A stretch of 30,908 bases of DNA from Desulfobulbaceae bacterium UBA2262 (GCA_002347185.1 DDXK01000101.1:3424-34331); one strand, 5' to 3'. Shown: positions 1 through 7,283, numbered from the stretch's first letter. The notes: generated from the letters alone by a model not told the origin. Translations and numbers: made by a program.

Positions 1-35
1 TCCGTCCCCTGGTCTTTCAGATTCGCTCTGTCAGG

Positions 36-602
36 TCATTGTTTTTTCCTTCTCAGACGGGCTGAGGCAAGGCCGGCAAGTCCGGTGCCGAAGAGCAGCA
101 TGCTGACGGGCTCTGGTACCGGTTGTCCACCGTCAATTTCGCCAAGATGGCTGATCTTGCCAATGTCAGTGATGAATTTCACACTGAAATCAAGGGCGGA
201 GTCTGCGAGGTCAATCACCGCCCAGTCGAGGCTGACAAGGTTTTCGTACAAGAAGTGGGTGTAAGCACCACCATTGTTGCCTGTCTTGATCAGAAAGTAA
301 TCCGGGGCGTATTGCAGGGCATGCGCCCAAATACTCTCTTCGTCGGCCTCCTGGCCATCAATGGCCACCCATTCCCCTGCAACTGCATCATCCTTGAAAG
401 TATATTCATGGTCGCCGCCGAGCTTCAAATTCACCCAGGCCAGTTCTTCATCCTCCCCTGCGTTCCCCAGGTCTGCCTTGTACAAGAATTTGTCGACAAC
501 TCCAACCTCGGTCGTGGAGTCGTTGATGGTGTATGCCTGCGCCATTCCTGCCATGCCCAGCAGGAGCGCTCCTGCTGCCAAGCCTGCCACTGTTTTCTTC
601 AT
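36..602 (-). CDS. PEP-CTERM sorting-domain protein 1
   Basis: Small exported protein of 188 aa. The start is set by AGGAGAG 8 nt before an ATG; the open frame continues upstream, but that part would cross the promoter. Residues 1-23 form a signal peptide (MKK start, hydrophobic core GLAAGALLLGMAGM, cleavage near AQA). The C-terminus has the full PEP-CTERM tripartite signal: VPEPVS, a hydrophobic segment (LLFGTGLAGLA) and a basic tail (RLRRKKQ). The family signal is known to be recognised by an exosortase (EpsH/XrtA type) that removes the tail and anchors or releases the protein at the cell surface, usually together with exopolysaccharide. The roughly 140-residue middle is acidic, lacks cysteine and matches no domain I know. 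The C-terminal signal is almost the same as in the PEP-CTERM gene ending at 2411, while the bodies are unrelated. A sigma-54 promoter lies about 90 bp upstream. The sorting class is secure; the function is unknown. Confidence 0.9.
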   Translation of the reverse strand: MKKTVAGLAAGALLLGMAGMAQAYTINDSTTEVGVVDKFLYKADLGNAGEDEELAWVNLKLGGDHEYTFKDDAVAGEWVAIDGQEADEESIWAHALQYAPDYFLIKTGNNGGAYTHFLYENLVSLDWAVIDLADSALDFSVKFITDIGKISHLGEIDGGQPVPEPVSMLLFGTGLAGLASARLRRKKQ

Positions 603-690
603 GCCTTTCTCTCCTGGCGACTTTGATTGGAATAAAATTATTTTTTTCTGGAATGTGTTGTACAAAAAAAATTTGTTTCTGTTTTTGGCT

Positions 691-706
691 AGCAATGTCC
701 GTGCCA
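691..706 (-). promoter_or_regulatory. Sigma-54 (-24/-12) promoter of PEP-CTERM gene 1
   Basis: Read on the minus strand the sequence is TGGCACGGACATTGCT. It matches the sigma-54 consensus TGGCACR-N4-TTGCW completely, with GG and GC separated by exactly 10 nt. The predicted transcript start is near 680, giving a leader of about 78 nt to the ATG at 602. Sigma-54 promoters need a remote AAA+ activator, and a palindrome that could bind one lies about 238 bp upstream of the start. Confidence 0.85.
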
Positions 707-910
707 TATCGAATACCTCCCATCTCTCCGCCTGGGAGGGGACCCCGTCTTGCCGCTGGCGGCTTGAAGGGGAATTGCTCGATTCATGCGGCATGGTGAA
801 GGTTATTGGCGCGTATGCGTATTCACTTTTTCCGGGAAAGATGGGAAAGATTATCTGATTTTGTTTCCGCGCTCCCCAAGCCAGAGGGATTTGAACGCGG
901 GGCGGAGATA

Positions 911-925
911 AATTTTCCGGAAAAT
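911..925. promoter_or_regulatory. Palindromic upstream activator site, PEP-CTERM gene 1
   Basis: AATTTTCCGGAAAAT contains the perfect palindrome ATTTTCCGGAAAAT. The 12-bp core TTTTCCGGAAAA recurs upstream of the other two PEP-CTERM genes in the window. Its distance from the sigma-54 promoter suits an enhancer-type activator site. The bound regulator is inferred, not seen. Confidence 0.65.
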
Positions 926-1228
926 AGGATTTTTCGTCCGGAATTCTGTTTTCAGGGGAAAAAGGGGCGCAGGAAGTCGTACACTGTCTTGAGATGGATA
1001 ATCGTCCACAGGCGATGGCGAAGCGCTTTCTGGCCTTGACCATGCCCAGAGAGTGCTCTTTCGGGGAGCAGAAGCCAGGGTCGCTTGGGGGGCGGGGTGA
1101 TCATTCTGCAGGGAGAGGCGGCAGATAACCCATAAATATTCCGCGCAAGGAGCGCAGCGCTCTGGCCCTTGCTGTGGAAACAGCGTCGCAGGTCTCATTC
1201 TCTCCGACGCCGCAGGAGGCAAGCGACC

Positions 1229-2275
1229 ATGATCGTGATTGACGGCGGCAAGGGCGAGGGGGGTGGACAGGTGCTGCGCACCTCCCTAGCCCTTGCCGCT
1301 TTGCTGGCCAAACCCCTCCACATCCACGGCATCAGAAAAAATCGCGAGATCCCCGGGCTCAGGCCCCAGCATCTGGCTGGAGTCAAGGCCCTGGCCACGA
1401 TCTGCGCCGCCCGCCTCGAGGGAGTCGAGCCGGGCAGCAGGGAGCTCAGCTTTTTCCCGCAGACCATAGTGGCCGGCAACCATTCCTTCGCCATCGGCAC
1501 CGCGGGCAGCGTCGTTCTGCTGCTCCAGAGCCTGCTTCCTGTCCTGGCCTTTGCCGGTGGCCCCTCCGTCATCCGGGTGGGCGGCGGCACCCATGTGGCA
1601 TGGAGCCCGAGTCTTCCTTATTTTTCCGAGATTTTTTTGCCCATGTTGTCCCGGCTGGGAGTCCAGGTCCGAGTGGTCAGCAGCCATTGCGGATTTTATC
1701 CAAAAGGAGGCGGCGAGCTTACCATTGCGGTGGATCCGGTGCGCGCCCTCGCGCCTTTGGTCTGTCCGGCCCCTCTGTCTGCCCCCAGGATCACCGGCAG
1801 CAGCGGGGTGGCTGGACTTTCCCTCTCCATAGCCGAACGCCAGAAGGCGGCGGCCCTGGAGTACCTGGCCGGCCGTGGCCTCGGCGCGGAGATGGAGGTG
1901 GTCGCGGTGGAGGCGAAAAACCCCGGCTCCTACCTATTCCTCAAGGCGGAGCAAGGGCAGTGCCTTGGCGGCGCCACCGCCCTCGGTGCCAGGGGGCGGC
2001 CGGCAGAGGCGGTGGGCAGGGAGGCGGGCCGTGCGCTGCTGGCCTATCTCGAAGGGAGGGGCTGTCTCGATTGCCACCTCGCTGATCAGCTTGTTCCCTA
2101 CCTTGCCCTGGCCAGCGGTACCTCCTCCTTTACCACCTCGGAGGTCACTGGCCATCTGCGCACCAACCTGCGAGTGGCGGAGGAGCTGCTCGGCTGTACC
2201 TCTCGGTTGACAGGCAAGGAGGGTGGGCCAGGAGAGGTGGTTATCGAAGGGATAGGTTTTTCGGCGCCGCGCTGA
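1229..2275 (+). CDS. rtcA: RNA 3'-terminal phosphate cyclase
   Basis: RtcA converts an RNA 3'-phosphate to a 2',3'-cyclic phosphate with ATP, through an enzyme-AMP intermediate. The 348-aa length fits the family (about 340). The N-terminus IDGGKGEGGGQVLRTSLALA is the family signature. The nucleophile region reads SEVTGHLRTNL, and its histidine falls at residue 309, the same number as the AMP-accepting His of E. coli RtcA. ADQLVPYLALA, just before it, is also conserved. The start is set by AGGAGG 9 nt before the ATG; an upstream extension of the frame lacks support. In many bacteria rtcA sits with rtcB under a sigma-54 activator, RtcR. Here it stands alone between two convergent or divergent PEP-CTERM genes, and neither rtcB nor rtcR is nearby. 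Transcription probably ends at the hairpin at 2305-2334. Confidence 0.95.
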   Translation: MIVIDGGKGEGGGQVLRTSLALAALLAKPLHIHGIRKNREIPGLRPQHLAGVKALATICAARLEGVEPGSRELSFFPQTIVAGNHSFAIGTAGSVVLLLQSLLPVLAFAGGPSVIRVGGGTHVAWSPSLPYFSEIFLPMLSRLGVQVRVVSSHCGFYPKGGGELTIAVDPVRALAPLVCPAPLSAPRITGSSGVAGLSLSIAERQKAAALEYLAGRGLGAEMEVVAVEAKNPGSYLFLKAEQGQCLGGATALGARGRPAEAVGREAGRALLAYLEGRGCLDCHLADQLVPYLALASGTSSFTTSEVTGHLRTNLRVAEELLGCTSRLTGKEGGPGEVVIEGIGFSAPR

Positions 2276-2304
2276 TGTCGGCTTTCCGGCCTGGACAAAA
2301 AAAG

Positions 2305-2334
2305 AAGGACAGCTCCGGTGGCGGGGCTGTCCTT
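2305..2334. terminator. Bidirectional terminator between rtcA and PEP-CTERM gene 2
   Basis: The 9-bp perfect stem AAGGACAGC / GCTGTCCTT has a 12-nt loop. On the minus strand it is followed by CTTTTTTTG, a strong intrinsic terminator for the PEP-CTERM gene. On the plus strand the T-run is short (TTTCTG), so rtcA termination there is weaker. Confidence 0.75.
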
Positions 2335-2340
2335 TCTGCA

Positions 2341-2408
2341 GGCGCAGAGGGGAGTCGCTTGTCGCTTTTCTTTCTCTGCGCCGTAGCCTGAGGGATTCTC
2401 TCTCAGGC
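2341..2408. repeat. Two further hairpins in the convergent rtcA / PEP-CTERM 2 gap
   Basis: GGCGCAGAG (2341-2349) pairs with CTCTGCGCC (2374-2382) across a 24-nt loop. GCCTGAG (2386-2392) pairs with CTCAGGC (2402-2408) across a 9-nt loop, directly after the PEP-CTERM stop. With the terminator to their left they form three hairpins in tandem at the 3' end of the PEP-CTERM transcript, which could protect the mRNA or aid termination. Confidence 0.5.
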
Positions 2409-2410
2409 CA

Positions 2411-3049
2411 TCACTGTTTTCTCCGCAGCCTCGCGCCGGCCAGACCGGCCAGGCCGGTGCCGAAGAGGAGCATGCTCACCGGCTCGGGTACCGGTTCGCC
2501 GCCGCCAGTGGAGACATAGCTTTCGCTTTCCCCGTCAGTATAGCCCTGCACATGCAGGCCTACCCGGAACTCTTCGCTGCTCAAGGCCGTGATGATGTCG
2601 TCATAGGCAGCCCCGCTGAAGGCGATGGTGAGGCTGTCCTGCGTGCCCTCGCCGATGTAGTTGTCGATGCCCCAGGTAGCCGGAGGCGGCTCGGCGTCGG
2701 TTGACCAGTCCGCAGTGAAGGCTATGTTTGTTCCGCCGGAGAGATCTCCCGGGGAAGCCAGATGCATGAAGTCCACCTCGCCCGTGCCGCTGTAGCTGTC
2801 CCAGATGAGAGCGGTGTCGGCCCAGTCGAAGTAGATGTCCGCGATAAAGGTCTCAATGGCGCCGGTATTGGTGAAGGTGAACATGGTAAGCCCGCTTCCC
2901 CCGTCCGTCACGTCCATGACGAACTGCGAACTTGGATCCAAGGGGGAGTTGTCCTCGACAACAGTGAAGCCGAAGGTCAAGGCCTGCGCCACCCCTCCCA
3001 TCCCTAACATGAATATCCCTGTTGCCATCGCCGCGAATGTTTTTTTCAT
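2411..3049 (-). CDS. PEP-CTERM sorting-domain protein 2
   Basis: Exported protein of 212 aa. The start has a strong AGGAGGGA ribosome-binding site 5 nt before the ATG. A signal peptide (MKKTFAAMATGIFMLGMGG) ends near AQA-LTFG. The C-terminus is EPVPEPVSMLLFGTGLAGLA followed by GARLRRKQ, a textbook PEP-CTERM signal for exosortase processing. The body is rich in Asp, Gly, Ser and Thr, has no cysteine, and contains beta-strand-like stretches (TMFTFTNTGAIETFIADIYF) of the kind seen in other PEP-CTERM adhesin-like proteins. I do not recognise a named domain. The gene is preceded by a perfect sigma-54 promoter and the conserved palindrome, and followed by three hairpins. It is monocistronic as far as the sequence shows. 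A surface or matrix role is inferred from the sorting signal only. Confidence 0.9.
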   Translation of the reverse strand: MKKTFAAMATGIFMLGMGGVAQALTFGFTVVEDNSPLDPSSQFVMDVTDGGSGLTMFTFTNTGAIETFIADIYFDWADTALIWDSYSGTGEVDFMHLASPGDLSGGTNIAFTADWSTDAEPPPATWGIDNYIGEGTQDSLTIAFSGAAYDDIITALSSEEFRVGLHVQGYTDGESESYVSTGGGEPVPEPVSMLLFGTGLAGLAGARLRRKQ

Positions 3050-3126
3050 GATCTTCCCTCCTGTAAAGGATGAAACGCCACGATCTCCGCTCTTTTTCAC
3101 TGGTCGTCTTTGTTGCTTGGTTAAAG

Positions 3127-3142
3127 AGCAAAAGTCGTGCCA
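3127..3142 (-). promoter_or_regulatory. Sigma-54 (-24/-12) promoter of PEP-CTERM gene 2
   Basis: The minus strand reads TGGCACGACTTTTGCT, a complete match to TGGCACR-N4-TTGCW with 10 nt between GG and GC. The predicted transcript start is near 3116, 67 nt before the ATG. This is the second of three such promoters, each serving a PEP-CTERM gene. Confidence 0.85.
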
Positions 3143-3237
3143 TATGCTGCCGATTGTGGCCAGGAAGAAACAGTAATAATTCTTGATAGTTGAAAGGGGC
3201 GGAGGAGGAGGGCTTTTTCTTGATGGTGAAGAAAAAA

Positions 3238-3258
3238 GGACGATTTTCCGGAAAACAG
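3238..3258. promoter_or_regulatory. Conserved 21-nt activator site, PEP-CTERM gene 2
   Basis: G plus GACGATTTTCCGGAAAACAG. All 21 bases are identical to the element at 13062-13082 upstream of PEP-CTERM gene 3, and the core palindrome is shared with gene 1. The palindrome centre is about 134 bp upstream of the predicted sigma-54 transcript start, a normal enhancer distance. Confidence 0.7.
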
Positions 3259-3276
3259 CATTTTTTATCGAAAGAA

Positions 3277-3299
3277 GAGGCGCTGATCGCCCCTTTTTT
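3277..3299. terminator. Hairpin terminator downstream of pgpA
   Basis: Stem GAGGCG / CGCCCC (one G-U pair), loop CTGAT. On the plus strand it is followed by TTTTTTCTTTT, so it is strongest for rightward (antisense) transcripts. On the minus strand the tail is TTCTTTC, usable but weaker for the pgpA operon. It lies between the operon end and the PEP-CTERM activator site, so it may insulate the two. Confidence 0.6.
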
Positions 3300-3335
3300 C
3301 TTTTCCGGTGCGCGGTGCAGCCCTGTGGAGCTCTC

Positions 3336-3797
3336 TCAGCCGGGCAGCGGGAAGATACGCAGAAGCGCCTGCAGGGCGACAAGGCTGTAGATGCCGGCCA
3401 GCACGTCATCGAGGACAATGCCCAGGCCGCCGTTGACTCGCTGGTCGATGAGGCGGATCGGGTAGGGCTTGAAGATGTCGAAAAGGCGGAAAAGCAGAAA
3501 GCCGAGCAGGAGGGGAATCGGCCCCGTTCCTGCTCCGATCAGGGTGATGAGCATGCCGATGACCTCGTCGATGACCACCACGCCGGGATCCTTGCGGTCG
3601 AGGATTTTTTCGGCCTGGCCGGCGCTGATTACGGCAATGAAAAAAATAGCCGCGAGAGCGATGGTGTAATGGAAGGGCGAGAGGTTGACGAGCAGCAGGT
3701 GCAGGGGCAGGGCGAGAAGCGAGCCCCAGGTGCCGGGGGCAATGGGCAGATAGCCGGCGCCGGCGCCGGAGGCCAGGGCCATGTAGAAGCGATCCAT
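3336..3797 (-). CDS. pgpA: Phosphatidylglycerophosphatase A
   Basis: PgpA removes the phosphate from phosphatidylglycerol phosphate at the inner membrane, the last step of phosphatidylglycerol synthesis. The 153-aa length fits the family. Family motifs are visible: LPIAPGTWGSL near residue 20, VVIDEVIGM near 75 and RLFDIFKPYPI near 110, with hydrophobic segments between them. The start ATG overlaps the larC stop by one base (TGATG), with GGAAG just upstream, so translation is coupled. It is the last gene of the galU-priA-def-fmt-VTT-larC run and is followed by a hairpin. A longer upstream reading frame in the same phase lies inside larC and is a shadow. Confidence 0.93.
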   Translation of the reverse strand: MDRFYMALASGAGAGYLPIAPGTWGSLLALPLHLLLVNLSPFHYTIALAAIFFIAVISAGQAEKILDRKDPGVVVIDEVIGMLITLIGAGTGPIPLLLGFLLFRLFDIFKPYPIRLIDQRVNGGLGIVLDDVLAGIYSLVALQALLRIFPLPG

Positions 3798-4990
3798 CAC
3801 TCTTCCTTTTTGAAATCGGCGGGGCGGGCGCGGGCCACCTCGGTGTAGACCTCCCGGAGGGAAATCTCGTGCGCGGCGGCCAGTTGCCTGCAGGCTTCGT
3901 ATTCCGGGGTCAGAACCTCGCCGGTCGGGGTCGAGATCTTCTTCACCCGCACCCTGCCCCAGGGGCTGGGCACAGTGCCTGTTTCCCGGGGCAGAGTCAG
4001 CCGCTGTTCGCGCCGGAAACGGAGGCCGATGGCCGTCGTTTCCGTAAAAATGCATTCCTTGAGGGCCTGGCCGGCAACAGGGGGGCAGATCACCCGAAGG
4101 CCAAACCCGGGCCGCCCCTTTTTCATCTGGAGCGGGGTGAGGGAGACATCCAGGGCGCCGAGGGCGAAAAGCCGCTCGCAGAGATGGGGATACGTCTCCG
4201 GGGCCCAGTCGTCCAGATGGGTTTCCAGGATCTCGACCTCCTGTGCCTCGCAGGCATCGAGGGGGGAACCGATCAGCAGGCGAAGGAGGTTGGGCTGGCC
4301 ATTGGCCAGGGCGCGGCTGCCGGCCCCGTAACCCACCGCCTGGATGCGCATGGGCGGCATGGGGCCGAAGCCGCTGGCAACGGCCCTGGCAATGGCCGCG
4401 CCGGTGGGTGTGACCAGCTCCTGCTGGAGGTCGACCCCGTAAGTCGGCACGCCCTTGAGCAGTTCGCAGACCGCCGGCGCCGGCAGGGGGAGTCGGCCAT
4501 GTGCGCACTCCACCCAGCCGCTCGGCATGGGCAGCGGTCCGCAGGAGAGGCGGTCGATCCCGAGGGCGGCAAGGCCGATGGCTGCGCCGACGATGTCGAG
4601 CAGGGCATCCACGGCGCCTACCTCATGAAAATGGATCTTGTCGGTAGAGGTGCCATGCACCCTGGCCTCGGCTTCTGCCAGGAGGGAAAAGATGGCAAGG
4701 GCCCTGGTCTTGCATTCCCGGGCCAGTCCGCTTGCCTCGATGATCTTTCTGATATCGGCAAGGGTGCGGTGGGGATGGTCATCCCGGCAGGTGACGCGCA
4801 GGGCGGTGGCTGCGATGCCCCCGCATTGCTTTTTCTCGCTGGCAAGCTCCCAGCCGGCAAGATCGAGCAGGGTCAGCTGCCGCCGGAGCTCTCCTTCGGC
4901 GAGACCGGCGTCAAGCAGGGCGCCCAGGAACATGTCGCCGCTGATTCCGGAAAAACAGTCGATGTGTGCGCTGCGGCCCTTGCTACCCAT
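3797..4990 (-). CDS. larC: LarC-type nickel insertion protein (nickel-pincer cofactor chelatase)
   Basis: LarC inserts nickel into pyridinium-3,5-bisthiocarboxylic acid mononucleotide, using CTP, to make the nickel-pincer cofactor of lactate racemase and related enzymes. The 397-aa protein begins with the family hallmark HIDCFSGISGDMFLGALLD. Later come KIHFHEVGAVDALLDIVGAA (metal-type His/Glu/Asp cluster), ETHLDDWAPE, MKKGRPG and FTETTAIGLR, all characteristic of the family (old name DUF111). In Lactobacillus the protein is split into LarC1 and LarC2 by a frameshift; here one uninterrupted frame covers both parts. The start was chosen because GGGAGAG precedes the ATG; it overlaps the upstream membrane-protein gene by 8 nt. 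No larA, larB or larE is in the window, so the client enzyme is elsewhere. Translational coupling with housekeeping genes suggests constitutive expression. Confidence 0.9.
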   Translation of the reverse strand: MGSKGRSAHIDCFSGISGDMFLGALLDAGLAEGELRRQLTLLDLAGWELASEKKQCGGIAATALRVTCRDDHPHRTLADIRKIIEASGLARECKTRALAIFSLLAEAEARVHGTSTDKIHFHEVGAVDALLDIVGAAIGLAALGIDRLSCGPLPMPSGWVECAHGRLPLPAPAVCELLKGVPTYGVDLQQELVTPTGAAIARAVASGFGPMPPMRIQAVGYGAGSRALANGQPNLLRLLIGSPLDACEAQEVEILETHLDDWAPETYPHLCERLFALGALDVSLTPLQMKKGRPGFGLRVICPPVAGQALKECIFTETTAIGLRFRREQRLTLPRETGTVPSPWGRVRVKKISTPTGEVLTPEYEACRQLAAAHEISLREVYTEVARARPADFKKEE

Positions 4991-5738
4991 GGTTCTCTCC
5001 CGCCTTTGGGCCGGAATTGTCGGCAAAGGTGCGTCTGCTGTAATGGGTGAGCCAGGCGAGGAGCTGCTTGCGATAGAGGGCGCAGGGGACGGTGATCAGC
5101 GCGGAGAGGAGCAGCAGCAGGGCCAGCCGCAGGAAGTTTCCATGATGCACCTCGGCGCCCTGGAAGGAGAGCATCAGAGTGCCTGGCATGCGGCCCAGGG
5201 CGGCAATGAAGAGAAAGACCGGCAGCGGCATGTGGCTCATGCCCAGCATGTAGGAAAGAGAATCCTTGGGGAAGCCGGGAAGCAGAAAGAGGAGAAAGGG
5301 GATGACAAAATCGCCCTTGGCCACCAGATGGTTGAACCTCTGGTAGATCTTTGCCCCTTCCAGCCTGCGGCGGATCAGGTCGCTGAGCAGGCGGCCGATG
5401 ACAAAGGCGAGCCAGGAGCCGATGGTCAGCCCCAGGGAGGAATAGAAAAAGCCGGGCAAGGCCCCGAAGATGTAACCGCCCAGCACCCCGCTCGCCTCGC
5501 CCGGGATGGGGGCGATGATGACCTGCAGCACCTGGAGGCAGATGAAGATGAGCGGGGCAAGGATGCCTTGGTCGAGGATGGCGGTGCGCAGCTCCTCGCC
5601 CCTCTCCAGGGAGTTTTCAAGGGCGGGGATGAGCTGGTGGAACAGAGAGTCGTCCTGCCGCGCGTACAGAAAGAAGGCAGCAATGGCTGCGGCGATCAGG
5701 GCAAGAAAGAAGAGGCGGCTTTTGAAAAACCGGGTCAT
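4983..5738 (-). CDS. VTT (DedA/TVP38-type) inner-membrane protein
   Basis: Protein of 251 aa with an N-terminal transmembrane segment (residues about 7-24, LFFLALIAAAIAAFFLYA) and several more. The middle carries the VTT/SNARE-associated domain signature: a proline- and glycine-rich re-entrant stretch (APIPGEASGVLGGYIFG) followed by GSWLAFVIGR and FLLFLLPGFPKDSLSYMLGM. Members are linked to lipid scrambling or undecaprenyl-phosphate and phospholipid transport and to envelope homeostasis, but this branch (TVP38-like) has no settled substrate. It overlaps the fmt stop by 4 nt (ATGA) and larC by 8 nt, so it is co-translated with both. Two genes downstream lies pgpA, another phospholipid gene. 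Family assignment is firm; function is not. Confidence 0.88.
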   Translation of the reverse strand: MTRFFKSRLFFLALIAAAIAAFFLYARQDDSLFHQLIPALENSLERGEELRTAILDQGILAPLIFICLQVLQVIIAPIPGEASGVLGGYIFGALPGFFYSSLGLTIGSWLAFVIGRLLSDLIRRRLEGAKIYQRFNHLVAKGDFVIPFLLFLLPGFPKDSLSYMLGMSHMPLPVFLFIAALGRMPGTLMLSFQGAEVHHGNFLRLALLLLLSALITVPCALYRKQLLAWLTHYSRRTFADNSGPKAGENHG

Positions 5739-6685
5739 GTGGGAAACCTGAGGCCGGCGGCGAGAGGCCTGCCCCGCAGGAAGGCGTCGACACCCATGCG
5801 CTTGCCGCCCTCAAGCTGTACTTCGCTTACCCGCAGGTAATTCGTGCCGGTGGCGAGGACGAGCCCGTTTTTGTCGGCGCGGCAGAGGGTGCCAGGCGCT
5901 TCGCGGACAGGCTCCACGATGACCTCCGGGGCAAAGAGCCGCAGCCATTTGCCGTCCAGGGTGGTATGGGCCATGGGCCAGGGATCGAGGCCGCGGATCT
6001 GGCAGCTGATGGCCGCGGCGGGCTGTTGCCAGTCGATCTCGCTCTGGTGCTTGCAGAGGGGAGGGGACAGGGTGGCGAGGCTCTCTTCCTGCTTGCGGGG
6101 AGGGAGTGCGCCTGCCTTGAGCCGCCCCAGGGCCTCGATGAGGAGGCGGCCGCCCAGCGCGGCCATCTTCAGGGCCAGGCTGCCGGCGGTGTCCTGGGCG
6201 GTGATGGGAAGGGCTCCGGTGAGGAGGATGTCGCCGGTGTCCATTCCTTCATCCATCTGCATGATGGTGATGCCGGTTTCTGCATCGCCGTTCAAGATCG
6301 CCCACTGGATGGGGGCTGCCCCCCGGTATTTCGGAAGCAGGGAGCCATGCACGTTGATGGTGCCCAAGGGGGGCAGGTTGAGCAGGCCGCCGGGCAGAAT
6401 CCGTCCATAGGCGGCGACCACGAAGAGGTCGGGGTGGAAGGCGCGCAGTTCTTCGTGAAAGGCTTCGGTGCGGATCTTGGTGGGCTGGAAGACCGGGATG
6501 CCGGCGGCCAGGGCCACTTCCTTCACCGGCGGCGGGCTGAGTTTCCGTCCCCGACCCCTGGGCTTGTCCGGCTGACAGACCACGGCCACCACCTCTTCCC
6601 CGTGGGCAAGGAGGGCTTTCAGCGAGGGTACCGCGAACTCGGGGGTGCCCATGAAGATGATCCGGTAGGGTCCGCGGTTTGGCAT
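5735..6685 (-). CDS. fmt: Methionyl-tRNA formyltransferase
   Basis: Fmt transfers a formyl group from 10-formyltetrahydrofolate to initiator Met-tRNA. At 316 aa it has normal length. The N-terminal Rossmann domain starts IIFMGTPEFAVPSLKALLAHG. The catalytic loop NVHGSLLPKYRGAAPIQWAI and MDEGMDTGDIL are the usual folate-site motifs. The C-terminal OB-like tRNA-binding domain begins near residue 205 (LCKHQSEIDW). The ATG follows the def stop with no gap (TGA then ATG), and the stop overlaps the next gene by 4 nt. The pairing with def is common because both act on the formyl group at the start of translation: Fmt adds it and Def removes it. Confidence 0.97.
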   Translation of the reverse strand: MPNRGPYRIIFMGTPEFAVPSLKALLAHGEEVVAVVCQPDKPRGRGRKLSPPPVKEVALAAGIPVFQPTKIRTEAFHEELRAFHPDLFVVAAYGRILPGGLLNLPPLGTINVHGSLLPKYRGAAPIQWAILNGDAETGITIMQMDEGMDTGDILLTGALPITAQDTAGSLALKMAALGGRLLIEALGRLKAGALPPRKQEESLATLSPPLCKHQSEIDWQQPAAAISCQIRGLDPWPMAHTTLDGKWLRLFAPEVIVEPVREAPGTLCRADKNGLVLATGTNYLRVSEVQLEGGKRMGVDAFLRGRPLAAGLRFPT

Positions 6686-7207
6686 TCAGTTCCCCTTTTC
6701 TTCTTCGGCCTTGAGCAGTTTTTTCAACTTTTTTTTGTAGAGGCCTCGCTTGAGCGAGCTGATCCTGTCGATGAAGAGGGTGCCGTTCAGATGGTCGAGT
6801 TCGTGCTGGATCACCCGGGCGTAGAAATCCTCGGCCACGAAACTGAGCGGGTTGCCCTTGCTGTCCTGGGCCTCGACCCAGATCTTGGTGAAGCGGGGCA
6901 CGTTGGTGGAATATTCCCGGACCGAGAGGCAGCCTTCCTCGTCGCTCTCCTGGCCCTCGCCCTTGACGATTTTCGGATTGGCGAGGACGATGAGGTTTTT
7001 GGGCTCGCCCTTTTTCGAGATGTCGATCACGCAGAGCTGCAGCGGCACGTTGATCTGCGGGGCGGCGAGACCTACGCCTGGGGCCGCATACATGGTTTCC
7101 GCCATGTCGGCGATCAGCTTTTCCAACTCCTCGTCGAATCGCGTCACCGGTTTGGCGATCTCTTTCAGAACCGGGAAGGGATAGGTGACAATTTCTCGCA
7201 ATGCCAT
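6686..7207 (-). CDS. def: Peptide deformylase
   Basis: Def removes the formyl group from the N-terminal methionine of new proteins, using a bound metal (usually Fe2+). The 173-aa protein has all three motifs: GVGLAAPQI (motif 1), EGCLSV (motif 2, metal-binding Cys) and HELDHLNG (motif 3, two metal-binding His and the catalytic Glu). The start is the ATG of MALREIVTYP, where homologues begin; AAGGA lies 9 nt upstream. A 33-residue extension in the open frame has no counterpart in the family. It abuts fmt directly, and a 76-nt gap separates it from priA upstream, so it may also have its own promoter. Confidence 0.97.
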   Translation of the reverse strand: MALREIVTYPFPVLKEIAKPVTRFDEELEKLIADMAETMYAAPGVGLAAPQINVPLQLCVIDISKKGEPKNLIVLANPKIVKGEGQESDEEGCLSVREYSTNVPRFTKIWVEAQDSKGNPLSFVAEDFYARVIQHELDHLNGTLFIDRISSLKRGLYKKKLKKLLKAEEEKGN

Positions 7208-7283
7208 GGGAGGTGATCCTTGTTCGCTTCGTTTCGGCCGGGGCCCGGAGCTCGCGGCTGTTGAGCCCCGGCGAAAAAAAATT

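Larger units (their letters stand above)
603..1228. other. 626-bp divergent intergenic region, PEP-CTERM 1 / rtcA
   Basis: I see no credible gene here. It holds the sigma-54 promoter and the upstream palindrome of the minus-strand PEP-CTERM gene, a degenerate second palindrome (TTTTCCGGGAAAG, 828-840), a GTCCGGA element near 937-942 and a short inverted repeat GAGCGC-A-GCGCTC near 1150. The rtcA ribosome-binding site AGGAGG is at 1214-1219. No clear promoter for rtcA was found. Confidence 0.6.

Noticed and set aside
36..1043. Extension of PEP-CTERM protein 1 to 335 residues
   Set aside because: The added N-terminus would run through the sigma-54 promoter and the palindrome and would hide the signal peptide. 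AGGAGAG before the ATG at 602 fixes the start. The same holds for the extended frame of PEP-CTERM gene 2 (to 3418).
1175..1190. TGGAAACAGCGTCGCA, a sigma-54-like sequence upstream of rtcA
   Set aside because: GG-N10-GC spacing fits, but the -12 box is TCGC instead of TTGC and the -24 box is weak. In GC-rich DNA such matches are frequent.
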